DNA of 13,818 nt from CAZRAL01 sp964598005 (GTDB taxonomy: Bacteria > Pseudomonadota > Gammaproteobacteria > Burkholderiales > Usitatibacteraceae), in the NCBI GenBank assembly GCA_964598005.1, contig CAZRAL010000063.1:1-13818 (forward strand), written 5' to 3'. Both the position numbers and the translations under genes were made by a program. The notes beneath the pieces were generated by a model. The model had not been told where the DNA came from, did no database searches, and saw nothing but the letters and a program-made list of their open reading frames with translations. Shown one piece after another: positions 1 through 6,044 of the stretch. Numbering within the stretch: the stretch's first letter is position 1; every line of letters starts with the position of its first letter.

Positions 1-48
1 GCCTATGCCGAGCTTCAGCGGTGGCAGGCAGTCCAAGTCCCTGCGTAA
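1..48 (+). CDS. C-terminal end of an upstream protein (partial)
   Basis: Frame 1 is open from the first base and ends in TAA at 46-48, giving the tail AYAELQRWQAVQVPA. This stretch is G+C-rich and the DNA right after the stop turns abruptly A+T-rich, which fits the end of a gene. Frame 2 is also open (to about position 100), so the frame choice is not certain. Fifteen residues are too few to name a family. Confidence 0.4.
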   Translation, partial: AYAELQRWQAVQVPA

Positions 49-207
49 GGTCAGTAAAATAAAAAAAAGTTGTTGTATAAAAGCAACATCACTATAAAAA
101 ATAAAAGGTATGGTTGACTCCAACAAAGATAATGAATACCCTGTAGCTGTTTTGCTAGGGATGGCTAATAATTTACTTTAACTTTTGGTGGCAAAGGCAG
201 ATTTAAA

Positions 208-597
208 TTGAAGAATTTTTTACTGATTATATTTGCTTGCTTGCAAATTTTACTTATTGGGGGATGCGTCACATCGCCTGCATTAACACCAGAACAAATC
301 GTTGCGCAGCGGATGAAAGAACGGTGGGATTTTTTAATAGCTGGTAATCTTGATAAAGCTTATGGCTATATTAGCCCAGCGGGACGCAGCGTAACTAGCC
401 TAAATGACTATAGATTGCGTATTAAACCAGGTGGCTGGAAAAGTGTGGAAGTAAAAAAAGTTTCCTGTGAGTCAGAATTGTGTAAGGTCGATTTTATTCT
501 TTACTATAAAATTCTCGGAAAAATTGACACGCAAAATGAATTTACTGAAAATTGGGTTAAGGAAGGTAATGATTGGTGGTTTGTTTATGTCAAATAA
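208..597 (+). CDS. small outer-membrane-type lipoprotein, unknown function
   Basis: The product is 129 aa with a lysine-bearing N-terminus, a hydrophobic segment (residues 4-19) and a lipobox-like IGGC with the predicted lipidated Cys at residue 20. Residue +2 is Val, not Asp, so the Lol rule predicts the outer membrane. The start is TTG; an AAAGG at 193-197 sits about 10 nt upstream, and the signal peptide begins exactly here. The mature part (about 109 aa) has a helical stretch (residues 29-52), a Cys87/Cys92 pair in a CESELC segment that could form a disulfide, and a Trp-rich end (WWFV). An NTF2/SnoaL-like fold is possible from the helix-then-strands pattern and the final Trp motif, but this is inference. 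The gene is markedly A+T-rich compared with the glycosyltransferase genes, which hints at separate ancestry. I do not recognise a named family. Confidence 0.75.
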   Translation: MKNFLLIIFACLQILLIGGCVTSPALTPEQIVAQRMKERWDFLIAGNLDKAYGYISPAGRSVTSLNDYRLRIKPGGWKSVEVKKVSCESELCKVDFILYYKILGKIDTQNEFTENWVKEGNDWWFVYVK

Positions 598-599
598 GG

Positions 600-621
600 G
601 GGAATATAAATATTTATTCCC
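600..621 (+). other. short hairpin just after the lipoprotein stop
   Basis: GGGAATA (600-606) and TATTCCC (615-621) are perfect complements with an 8-nt A/T loop, starting 3 nt after the stop codon. No T tract follows, so it is not a canonical intrinsic terminator. It may stabilise the mRNA 3' end or act as a weak terminator. Confidence 0.3.
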
Positions 622-650
622 TAATCGCATCTCAACAAAATATTTGTAAA

Positions 651-678
651 TTGAGTTTGATTGTTGTAAACTTAATAT
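651..678 (+). promoter_or_regulatory. candidate sigma70 promoter for the 733-2316 gene
   Basis: TTGAGT (651-656) and TAATAT (673-678) are separated by 16 nt in A+T-rich DNA, with four matches out of six to each consensus hexamer. A transcript would start near 685, giving a leader of roughly 48 nt. Comparable matches can arise by chance in DNA this A+T-rich. Confidence 0.35.
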
Positions 679-690
679 GTTGTAGCTTCT

Positions 691-704
691 AAAGTGATCA
701 CTTT
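691..704. promoter_or_regulatory. perfect 14-bp palindrome, possible operator
   Basis: AAAGTGATCACTTT is fully self-complementary. It lies 12 nt before the AAGGAG ribosome-binding site (716-721) and just downstream of the candidate promoter, near +6 to +19 of the predicted transcript. It could be a dimeric repressor site or a small leader hairpin. It is not a Crp/Fnr site, because the GTGA/TCAC halves abut without the 6-nt spacer. Confidence 0.4.
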
Positions 705-732
705 ATATCTTCAAAAAGGAGTAGCTTAAAAA

Positions 733-2316
733 ATGAATACCTTTAAAAGAAAGTCTGTATCTGCTGCTGTTTTGGCCGGGTTAGGTGCTGTTGGTGTTGC
801 GGGCACTGCCGAGGCTGTTCACATTAATTCGGATGGAATGGGTGAAGTGCTGCTTTATCCGTATTACACGGTAAGGAGTCCAAAGGGTTCCAATGCTTCT
901 GCAAATAAGTTCGATACTTATGTTGCAGTAACGAATACCACCGACCAAGTCAAGGCTGTCAAATTGCGTTTCCTGGAAGGGCGTCGCAGTGCTGAGGTAC
1001 TTGACTTTAACCTTTTCCTTTCCCCGTTCGATATGTGGACTGGTGCAATTCTTAGAACGTCAAATGGTGCAATGCTGGTCTCTAATGATACGTCTTGTGT
1101 ATTGCCTAATAATTTGTTTGCGGTAAAGGATCCAACTGATGCTCTTGCGCAAATTCAGGGTACTCCTAACGTATTCAAAAATTATCAGTACCAAACGGCT
1201 AATGATGGTGATGTGTTTGGATTGGATCGTGTTCGCGAGGGCCATTTTGAAATGATCGAGATGGCGGTTATTACGCGTGCGGTAGATGTTACTGCTGCAA
1301 CTCACGTGAACGGTGTGCCAGGTAACTGTAAGCATTTCGAGCTTACGGAAACGAGTCCGGCTGCATTTGTAGCCTTTACTGCGGCGCTGTTGCCGCCAGA
1401 AGGAGGGCTGTTCGGTCGCGCTTCTTTGGTTAACCCGCTTTCCGGAACAAACTTTACTTATGATGCCGTAGCGCTCGATGATTGGAGTGATGTGGTTAAT
1501 TACAGTAGCACTGGTGCAACCAGCCCGGCGATTACTGATGCTTCTCCTGCTACCAGTCGTGTATTTACTAACGCTGGGTTGGTTACGGCGGACTGGACTA
1601 ATCCTGAAGAGGCGGTCTCAGCTACCTTGATGCACAGCTCCCTTGCAAACGAATATGTGCTTGATACTGCAACGGCGTCTGGTACCGATTGGGTTATTAC
1701 TTTCCCGACAAAGTCCGGGCATGTGCTAACAGGAACAAATACGACTAGTCCCGTAGATATAAATACTCCGCCAAACTTTACTGGAGCGCAAGGGACAGGC
1801 CCGTTTTTGAATCAATATGATGATGGTTCTTGTGAGATCTACCAGTTCTCAATATGGGATCGTGAAGAAAGAAGTCCAGGTGTCGTCACGGTGATTCTAC
1901 CTTCACCATTGCCGAACGAAGTGCCTATTTCCAGTGCGCTGTGCTGGGAAACCAATGTGCTTAGTTATGCAGGAACGAGGCAGAGTGGGGGGGCTCCATT
2001 TACCAGCAATTTGCTTGGTTCGACCTTGGGTACACAAGCATTTAATGTCAATATCCAAACAGGTTTCGCGAATGTTCAAAATGGCTGGGCACAAATGTCC
2101 TTTATACAGCCTACTCAGCGTATTATTCCGGTGGCTATGACAGCAACTTTATCCACTGGCGCTTCTGGCGTGAATCCAATTGATTTGATGACAGGTACTC
2201 ATCGTGGGTTGCCCGTGATCGGCTTCATGGTTCATGATTACATTAACACCAATGTGGCAGGTTCATCCTATGGTGGGGTGGTTGCCCATAAATATGGGCG
2301 CAATATTGAGAACTAA
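733..2316 (+). CDS. secreted surface protein of an unnamed proteobacterial family
   Basis: The product is 527 aa. A Sec signal peptide (basic residues 5-7, hydrophobic 9-25) ends in AEA, with predicted cleavage after Ala28. The mature N-terminus carries a block I recognise from unnamed secreted proteins of beta- and gammaproteobacteria: GEVLLYPYYTVR (37-48), then VTNTTDQVKAVKLRFLEGR (66-84), then LDFNLFLSPFDMWTGA (90-105). The rest is Thr/Ser/Gly/Asn-rich and looks mainly beta-structured. Four Cys (122, 199, 368, 404) could pair. There is no transmembrane segment, lipobox, LPXTG or PEP-CTERM tail, so it is probably periplasmic, surface-attached or released. The start is supported by AAGGAG at 716-721, 11 nt upstream. 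A G7 run at 1987-1993 lies in the coding sequence. The gene has its own terminator and is probably monocistronic. Function is unknown. Confidence 0.88.
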   Translation: MNTFKRKSVSAAVLAGLGAVGVAGTAEAVHINSDGMGEVLLYPYYTVRSPKGSNASANKFDTYVAVTNTTDQVKAVKLRFLEGRRSAEVLDFNLFLSPFDMWTGAILRTSNGAMLVSNDTSCVLPNNLFAVKDPTDALAQIQGTPNVFKNYQYQTANDGDVFGLDRVREGHFEMIEMAVITRAVDVTAATHVNGVPGNCKHFELTETSPAAFVAFTAALLPPEGGLFGRASLVNPLSGTNFTYDAVALDDWSDVVNYSSTGATSPAITDASPATSRVFTNAGLVTADWTNPEEAVSATLMHSSLANEYVLDTATASGTDWVITFPTKSGHVLTGTNTTSPVDINTPPNFTGAQGTGPFLNQYDDGSCEIYQFSIWDREERSPGVVTVILPSPLPNEVPISSALCWETNVLSYAGTRQSGGAPFTSNLLGSTLGTQAFNVNIQTGFANVQNGWAQMSFIQPTQRIIPVAMTATLSTGASGVNPIDLMTGTHRGLPVIGFMVHDYINTNVAGSSYGGVVAHKYGRNIEN

Positions 2317-2338
2317 TAAATTTTATTGCTGCCGGTTC

Positions 2339-2371
2339 AAAGGGGATGGGAAACCATCCCCTTTGTTTTTG
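2339..2371 (+). terminator. intrinsic terminator of the 733-2316 gene
   Basis: An 11-bp perfect stem, AAAGGGGATGG (2339-2349) with CCATCCCCTTT (2354-2364), closes on a GAAA tetraloop (2350-2353) and is followed by GTTTTTG. It begins 23 nt after the stop codon. This is one of the clearest signals in the window. Confidence 0.92.
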
Positions 2372-2396
2372 TGCTATAGTGATTTATAAATATAAT
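2369..2396 (+). promoter_or_regulatory. candidate sigma70 promoter for the Calx-beta protein gene
   Basis: A perfect -10 hexamer TATAAT (2391-2396) stands 16 nt after a weak -35 TTGTGC (2369-2374). It overlaps the tail of the preceding terminator and lies about 40 nt upstream of the ATG at 2436. The gene behind a strong terminator needs its own promoter, which supports this call. Confidence 0.45.
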
Positions 2397-2423
2397 ATTT
2401 TGTGTTGTCACCTCAATTCTAGT

Positions 2424-2430
2424 AAAGGAG
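2424..2430 (+). promoter_or_regulatory. ribosome-binding site fixing the start at 2436
   Basis: AAAGGAG lies 5 nt before the ATG at 2436. The frame is open further up to an ATG at 2346, but that codon sits inside the terminator stem and lacks a ribosome-binding site. Only the 2436 start exposes a signal peptide at the N-terminus. Confidence 0.8.
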
Positions 2431-2435
2431 TTCAA

Positions 2436-3653
2436 ATGTTTATTTTTAGATCGCGGTTAATTAAGGCCTTATTGTTAGGGATGGCTTTTACTTCGTTCCT
2501 TGCCACGGCTCAAACCGTACAATTAAATAGCATCAACACAACTTGCACATCGATTACGGTGAATCCAACCGCTAGCGGCTTTAATATTGTTCCTACACCT
2601 TCAGCCTGCCTCAGTGTAGGCGGCGGCCCACAGCAGCCGACCACGCCATTTGGGGGCACGGTCACCGTCAATATTGCGGGGACAGCGACTGTTGCTGAGG
2701 GGAGTACGGTTAATATTCCGGTTAATTTGCTGTTTAATGGCGGTGCACTGCCATCAAGCAATATATTTTCGGGTTCGGTAACGGTTAACTTTGCAGCTAC
2801 AAACGGTACGGCAGTTTCAGGCACAAACTATTCAGTAGCAACAGCAAGCCCACTAACCATTCCGGCGGGATCCACTACCGGTTTTATTCAGGTTAGCGGC
2901 ATTAACGATATGGTGGTGGCGGGCAATAAAACATTTAGCCTGACCTTATCTAATCCTGTTATTCAAAATCAAGGAGCAGGTACTGCTACCACAGCGCTGG
3001 GAACAACTACATCCACAGTAACAGTTACCGACGCAGGGGCCCCTGCAGCGGGTAATTGGAATATAGCGGTGAATGGCGCGACGATTCCAGATCCATCACA
3101 GATAGTGGGAGTACCAATTCCACCTGCTCATTCTGGTCTTAATGGAGCCGGAAACTACGTTAAAGCCTGGGAGGTTCCAACAACAGGCTGCGTGGCTACG
3201 CCAGCCTTGGCAAAATTGTATCAACATAATATTGAATATTGGGACTTCCGTTTCTGGGCCGTGCAAGCCCGTCTGGCACCAAATGAAGCGCTGGTATACA
3301 CATTTGTTGTGCCGAATAAACCTGATGGAACGATAGGCGCTGTTACTTTCAGCGAAAATACCCAAGGGATGAATGTGGCAGATTTTGTCACGATCAGCAA
3401 AAATCGTTGTGATTTTGATACTGCCAAAGCTGCGGCCAATAATAAATGCTATCGTACTGGAGGTGGTACGACTACTACCATGTCCTTCAAAATCCATTCT
3501 AGCATAGCGTCAGACCCCAGTTATTGCGTGATAAAGCCGGGGGACAGAGTATATGTAAATTATCGTTTCCAGCACGCTACATCCTCGCCACTAACTGACA
3601 GTTGTGCGGACCAAGGGCAATCCTTTTGCGGGACTACCATAACCTTCAAATAA
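2436..3653 (+). CDS. secreted protein with a Calx-beta-like domain and a Cys-rich C-terminal domain
   Basis: The product is 405 aa. A Sec signal peptide (FRSRLIK, then hydrophobic 11-23) ends near residue 25 (ATA|Q). Residues about 75-200 resemble a Calx-beta repeat: VAEGSTV (86-92), VNFAATNGTA (117-126), a GTNY turn (129-132), an IPAGS strand turn (142-146) and FSLTLSNP (167-174). Some acidic calcium ligands usual in the family are replaced: Asn131 stands where the GxDY Asp is expected, and the late Glu positions read VVAGNKTF. Residues about 205-405 form a separate domain I do not recognise, with six of the protein's eight Cys (252, 325, 338, 364, 390, 398; the others are 37 and 58), so disulfides in the periplasm or outside are likely. 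A cell-surface or matrix role is an inference. It is flanked by terminators on both sides and is likely monocistronic. Confidence 0.87.
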   Translation: MFIFRSRLIKALLLGMAFTSFLATAQTVQLNSINTTCTSITVNPTASGFNIVPTPSACLSVGGGPQQPTTPFGGTVTVNIAGTATVAEGSTVNIPVNLLFNGGALPSSNIFSGSVTVNFAATNGTAVSGTNYSVATASPLTIPAGSTTGFIQVSGINDMVVAGNKTFSLTLSNPVIQNQGAGTATTALGTTTSTVTVTDAGAPAAGNWNIAVNGATIPDPSQIVGVPIPPAHSGLNGAGNYVKAWEVPTTGCVATPALAKLYQHNIEYWDFRFWAVQARLAPNEALVYTFVVPNKPDGTIGAVTFSENTQGMNVADFVTISKNRCDFDTAKAAANNKCYRTGGGTTTTMSFKIHSSIASDPSYCVIKPGDRVYVNYRFQHATSSPLTDSCADQGQSFCGTTITFK

Positions 3654-3670
3654 GAGAGAAAAAGACGATC

Positions 3671-3699
3671 AAGGGCGGTCTGTGGCCGCCCTTTTATTT
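3671..3699 (+). terminator. intrinsic terminator after the Calx-beta protein gene
   Basis: The 8-bp perfect stem AAGGGCGG (3671-3678) pairs with CCGCCCTT (3686-3693) around a 7-nt loop and runs into TTATTT. It begins 17 nt after the stop codon and separates the surface-protein genes from the prolyl isomerase/exporter unit. Confidence 0.85.
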
Positions 3700-3756
3700 A
3701 CCATGTATGGATGTTGCTGACTTGAGCACAATTATATTTTTGGAGATAAATACATA

Positions 3757-4665
3757 ATGAAAATTAAGGATTATTTTTTTTCAATAGCCGTGCTTAGCCT
3801 GCCATTTACTGCGTATGCGGATGAGGTCAATCCAGTCCTGGCCTCTACCTCAAAGGTGACCATAAGAAAAAATGATTTGACTGCCGAAATGCAGCGTATA
3901 CCGGATAACGAATGGGCCAATGTATTATCCAGCCGGGAACGTTTGGCGCAGTTGGTTGAAACGATTTTAATGGCCAAAACCTTAGCGCACCGGGCAGCGT
4001 CCGAGGGGCTGGATAAAAATCCTGCACTACAGGCAGAGATTGATTTGGCCAGGGAAAAAATTCTTGCCCGTGCTTATACGGAGAAATTTATCAAGGATAT
4101 AAAGCTACCCGATTTCACCGCACGTGCGCGTGAAATTTATCTTGCGGAAGCAGCAGAAAAATATACCGGGCCAGAAAGGATTAAGGTGGCGCATATTCTG
4201 GTCGACGTAAAATGCCGCACTCGCGATGCCGCGCTGGAACGGGCCAAGGAGGTGCGAGCCAAACTCGATGGTGGCGCAAATTTTTCTGACGTAGCCAAAG
4301 AGTATTCCGATGACCCTACAGCAAAAGAAAATGGCGGCCTTCTTAAAATGGCTTATGTAAACCAGTTTGAAGAAAATTTTGCCAAGACAGCCCTTAAACT
4401 CAAGCCGGGCCAACTAAGCGAACCCGTTTTTACGCCTTATGGCTACCATATTATTCGCCTCGATGAATATCAGGAAAAAAGAAAATTTTCTTTTGAGGTG
4501 GTCAAAGGCGAAATTATCGAAGATCTGAAAAATAAATATATCAATATGCAAAGAAGCAACCATTTTTCTCCAATAACAAATGATCCGTCGATTAAAATCA
4601 ACGAGGCTGCGATGGATGCACAATTAACCAAGACAGATGGGCTGAAAACACCGCTACCCAAATAG
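3757..4665 (+). CDS. periplasmic parvulin-type peptidyl-prolyl cis-trans isomerase
   Basis: The product is 302 aa. A Sec signal peptide (cleavage after TAYA, residue 21) has no lipobox, so a soluble periplasmic protein is predicted. A helical SurA/PrsA-like N-terminal region (about 30-135) precedes a parvulin (rotamase) domain at about 141-238. Its hallmarks are VAHILV (144-149), FSDVAKEYSDDP (176-187), the ENGGLL turn (191-196) and the closing FTPYGYHIIRLD (225-236). The family isomerises X-Pro bonds and helps exported proteins fold; the chaperone function often lies in the N-terminal helices. GGAG at 3742-3745 precedes the ATG by 11 nt. The wzm start lies one base beyond the stop codon, so the two are co-transcribed and probably translationally coupled. 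Helping fold surface or export-machinery proteins encoded nearby is an inference. Confidence 0.92.
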   Translation: MKIKDYFFSIAVLSLPFTAYADEVNPVLASTSKVTIRKNDLTAEMQRIPDNEWANVLSSRERLAQLVETILMAKTLAHRAASEGLDKNPALQAEIDLAREKILARAYTEKFIKDIKLPDFTARAREIYLAEAAEKYTGPERIKVAHILVDVKCRTRDAALERAKEVRAKLDGGANFSDVAKEYSDDPTAKENGGLLKMAYVNQFEENFAKTALKLKPGQLSEPVFTPYGYHIIRLDEYQEKRKFSFEVVKGEIIEDLKNKYINMQRSNHFSPITNDPSIKINEAAMDAQLTKTDGLKTPLPK

Positions 4666-4666
4666 G

Positions 4667-5446
4667 ATGCCAACGCTCTACCAGCATCGCTGGTTGCTGG
4701 CCAATTTTACGGCGCGTGAATTTGCTTCACGTTATTCCGGCAGTACGCTGGGCCTACTCTGGGTGGCGGTTAACCCGCTGGTGTTGCTGGCTGTTTACTC
4801 GTTTGTATTCGGCCAGCTCTTCAACCAACGCATTGCGGAAACAGGGGAAGCGAGTTACACGCTATTTGTGGCTGTGGCTCTGTGGCCGTGGATCATGTTT
4901 GCGGACAGTATCCAGCGCGGCATGGGCGCCATTCAGGCCAATGCCGGACTGATTCGCAAGGTGGCCTTTCCGCACGCCTTGCTGGTTCATGCATCGGTAG
5001 CCGCCAATTTTGCGATTCATCTGATTGGCTATGCTGCCGCGCTTTTACTGCTGGCTGCAAGCGGGCAATCCATAAAACTTTCCAGCTTGCCTTGGGCGCT
5101 GGTTTTGCTTGCCTTGTTATTCGTGTTTACCATTGGCCTCGCCGCTTTTCTGGCCGCTTTGCAAACGGTAATCAAGGATGTGGAGCAGGCGCTGCCGCCG
5201 ATTTTGATGATGCTGCATTTTTTGACTCCGGTACTCTATCCGCTTTCTGTCATTCCGCAAGATTATCGCGGCTGGCTGCAGCTTAATCCCCTCGCGTTGT
5301 TTGCCCAGCGGTTTCGAGATTTGTTGTTGGCTGGGGGCGGGCCGGTTTCCACGGATGTCACTCTGGCGGCAATCAGCGTCGTGATGTTGGTGGTTGGGCT
5401 GGTCGTATTTAACCGGCTTTCGCCGCATTTTGAGGATTTTCTTTGA
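4667..5446 (+). CDS. wzm: ABC-2 type polysaccharide/glycoconjugate exporter permease (Wzm-like)
   Basis: The product is 259 aa, the usual Wzm length, with about six hydrophobic segments (around 29-51, 62-84, 104-132, 143-166, 178-198, 232-248). The N-terminal RYSGSTLGLLWVAVNPL (22-38) and the late TPVLYPLSVIP (187-197) are signatures of the ABC2 permeases that move undecaprenyl-linked O-antigen, capsule or teichoic-acid-type glycans across the inner membrane. It should dimerise and pair with the ATPase encoded at 6045-7253. The start follows the isomerase stop by one base and has no good Shine-Dalgarno sequence of its own, which points to translational reinitiation. Normally wzt follows immediately; here 598 bp of repeats intervene. 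Confidence 0.93.
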   Translation: MPTLYQHRWLLANFTAREFASRYSGSTLGLLWVAVNPLVLLAVYSFVFGQLFNQRIAETGEASYTLFVAVALWPWIMFADSIQRGMGAIQANAGLIRKVAFPHALLVHASVAANFAIHLIGYAAALLLLAASGQSIKLSSLPWALVLLALLFVFTIGLAAFLAALQTVIKDVEQALPPILMMLHFLTPVLYPLSVIPQDYRGWLQLNPLALFAQRFRDLLLAGGGPVSTDVTLAAISVVMLVVGLVVFNRLSPHFEDFL

Positions 5447-5491
5447 TTAGCTTCAAGTTGTTGCGGTGCTCTATATAATGTCACTTTTGGT

Positions 5492-5575
5492 TGATGTTAC
5501 GCGCAGGCGAAGCGGTTTCTCTATGAAAATGGTTTTTCCGGTAAAAATATTTCTCCTCTGCAATGCGTAACATCA
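5492..5575. repeat. 84-bp element with 11-bp terminal inverted repeats
   Basis: TGATGTTACGC (5492-5502) and GCGTAACATCA (5565-5575) are perfect inverted copies. The interior is A+T-rich with no coding capacity. The layout is that of a small miniature inverted-repeat element, but I see no convincing target-site duplication. Confidence 0.5.
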
Positions 5576-5730
5576 GTTTGTAAATCAAAAATGACATGAA
5601 GACGAGCCGCAGACAGGCTGAGCAACCGATGTTACGTATCGCCAAGAATTTTTTGCCGAGAAAGCGCATGTCACAGAAAAATAGTTTTGCCTCTACATCG
5701 CTTCATTGTTTCAACAATCCACAACCAGAC

Positions 5731-5764
5731 TTCCCCCTTTTTAAAGGGGGATCGAGGGGGATTT
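5731..5764 (+). repeat. dispersed C/G-run palindromic repeat, copy A
   Basis: CCCCCTTT (5733-5740) pairs with AAAGGGGG (5743-5750) and is followed by ATCGAGGGGGATTT. This is the type of dispersed intergenic repeat, common in many proteobacteria, that produces spurious translations such as FPLFKGGSRGIF. Copy B lies in reverse orientation 29 bp further on. Confidence 0.65.
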
Positions 5765-5793
5765 TCGCTGCTTGTCGCGGGTTGAGCGACTGC

Positions 5794-5830
5794 AAATCTC
5801 CCCTCCGCCCCTCTTTTTCAAAGAGGGGAA
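5794..5830 (-). repeat. dispersed C/G-run palindromic repeat, copy B (inverted)
   Basis: CCCCTCTTT (5808-5816) pairs with AAAGAGGGG (5820-5828), preceded by AAATCTCCCCTCCG. Reverse-complemented, it aligns with copy A along its whole length with several mismatches. The two copies could fold together into one long hairpin. Confidence 0.62.
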
Positions 5831-5852
5831 CCCAAGCGGAAATTTTTTCACG

Positions 5853-5884
5853 AAATAGCCCTTTTACAGGCGAGCTATTTTTTT
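5853..5884 (+). terminator. terminator-like hairpin inside the repeat island
   Basis: AAATAGC (5853-5859) pairs with GCTATTT (5874-5880), with an extra CC/GG pairing possible inside the loop, and T continues to 5884, making seven T in a row (5878-5884). The stem is only 7 bp and A+T-heavy, so termination efficiency is doubtful. If active, it would reduce read-through from wzm into wzt. Confidence 0.3.
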
Positions 5885-5911
5885 CTCTACGTAACATCAG
5901 TTTCCAACAAA

Positions 5912-5942
5912 GTCACTGGATTCCCGCTTTCGCGGGAATGAC
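5912..5942. repeat. common ATTCCCGC/GCGGGAAT dispersed palindrome
   Basis: ATTCCCGC (5920-5927) and GCGGGAAT (5932-5939) form an 8-bp stem around TTTC, flanked by GTCA and TGAC. Its + strand translation gives the notorious spurious peptide HWIPAFAGMT, a hallmark of this widespread dispersed repeat. Confidence 0.8.
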
Positions 5943-5959
5943 TATACTGCGACAAGGTG

Positions 5960-5978
5960 AAACTGACAAAGTCAGTTT
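5960..5978. repeat. 8-bp hairpin AAACTGAC/GTCAGTTT
   Basis: AAACTGAC (5960-5967) and GTCAGTTT (5971-5978) are perfect complements around AAA. The T run after it is too short and interrupted for a confident terminator. It lies 67 nt before the wzt start. Confidence 0.45.
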
Positions 5979-6044
5979 TGATTTGGAAATGGAATAATAC
6001 GCGCCAGTCTTTATTGCGCTGCTACTGGAAAATACTAATCGCTC

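Larger units (their letters stand above)
5628..5898. repeat. 271-bp segment bounded by related 11-bp inverted repeats
   Basis: GATGTTACGTA (5628-5638) and TACGTAACATC (5888-5898) are perfect inverted copies and share the GATGTTACG core with the neighbouring 84-bp element. Both right ends continue as AGTTT. The interior carries the inverted pair of C/G-run palindromes, so one repeat family may be nested in another. Confidence 0.45.
5447..6044. other. 598-bp non-coding repeat island between wzm and wzt
   Basis: No credible gene lies here. The stretch contains two sets of GATGTTACG inverted repeats, an inverted pair of C/G-run palindromes, the common ATTCCCGC/GCGGGAAT palindrome, a short hairpin and a terminator-like hairpin, each listed separately. 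A perfect TATAAT (5474-5479) appears 27 nt after wzm, but no matching -35 is placed correctly upstream, so I do not call a promoter. The segment just before wzt (5984-6044) shows no clear promoter or strong Shine-Dalgarno sequence. The reading frame across 5596-5997 is an artefact of the repeats. Confidence 0.8.

Noticed and set aside
49..207. Promoter for the lipoprotein gene
   Set aside because: TTGACT (113-118) is a fair -35, but no adequate -10 lies at 16-18 nt, and the nearby GATAAT is too close.
733..2316. N-glycosylation sequons in the 527-aa protein as targets of an HMW1C-like GT41
   Set aside because: Seven N-X-S/T sites are visible (Asn54, 68, 118, 240, 256, 336, 348), but that is about what chance gives in a protein this rich in Asn, Ser and Thr.
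2346..2435. Upstream extension of the Calx-beta protein to ATG 2346
   Set aside because: That ATG lies in the terminator stem, lacks a ribosome-binding site and would bury the signal peptide behind 30 residues.
5492..5898. Integron attC sites or a CRISPR array
   Set aside because: The GTTACG/CGTAAC arms do not fit the attC GTTRRRY/RYYYAAC cores, and the repeats are inverted and irregularly spaced, unlike CRISPR repeats.
5596..5997. 133-codon open frame in the wzm-wzt gap
   Set aside because: Its translation is made of known spurious repeat peptides (FPLFKGGSRGIF, HWIPAFAGMT), so the frame is open because of dispersed palindromes and not as a gene.
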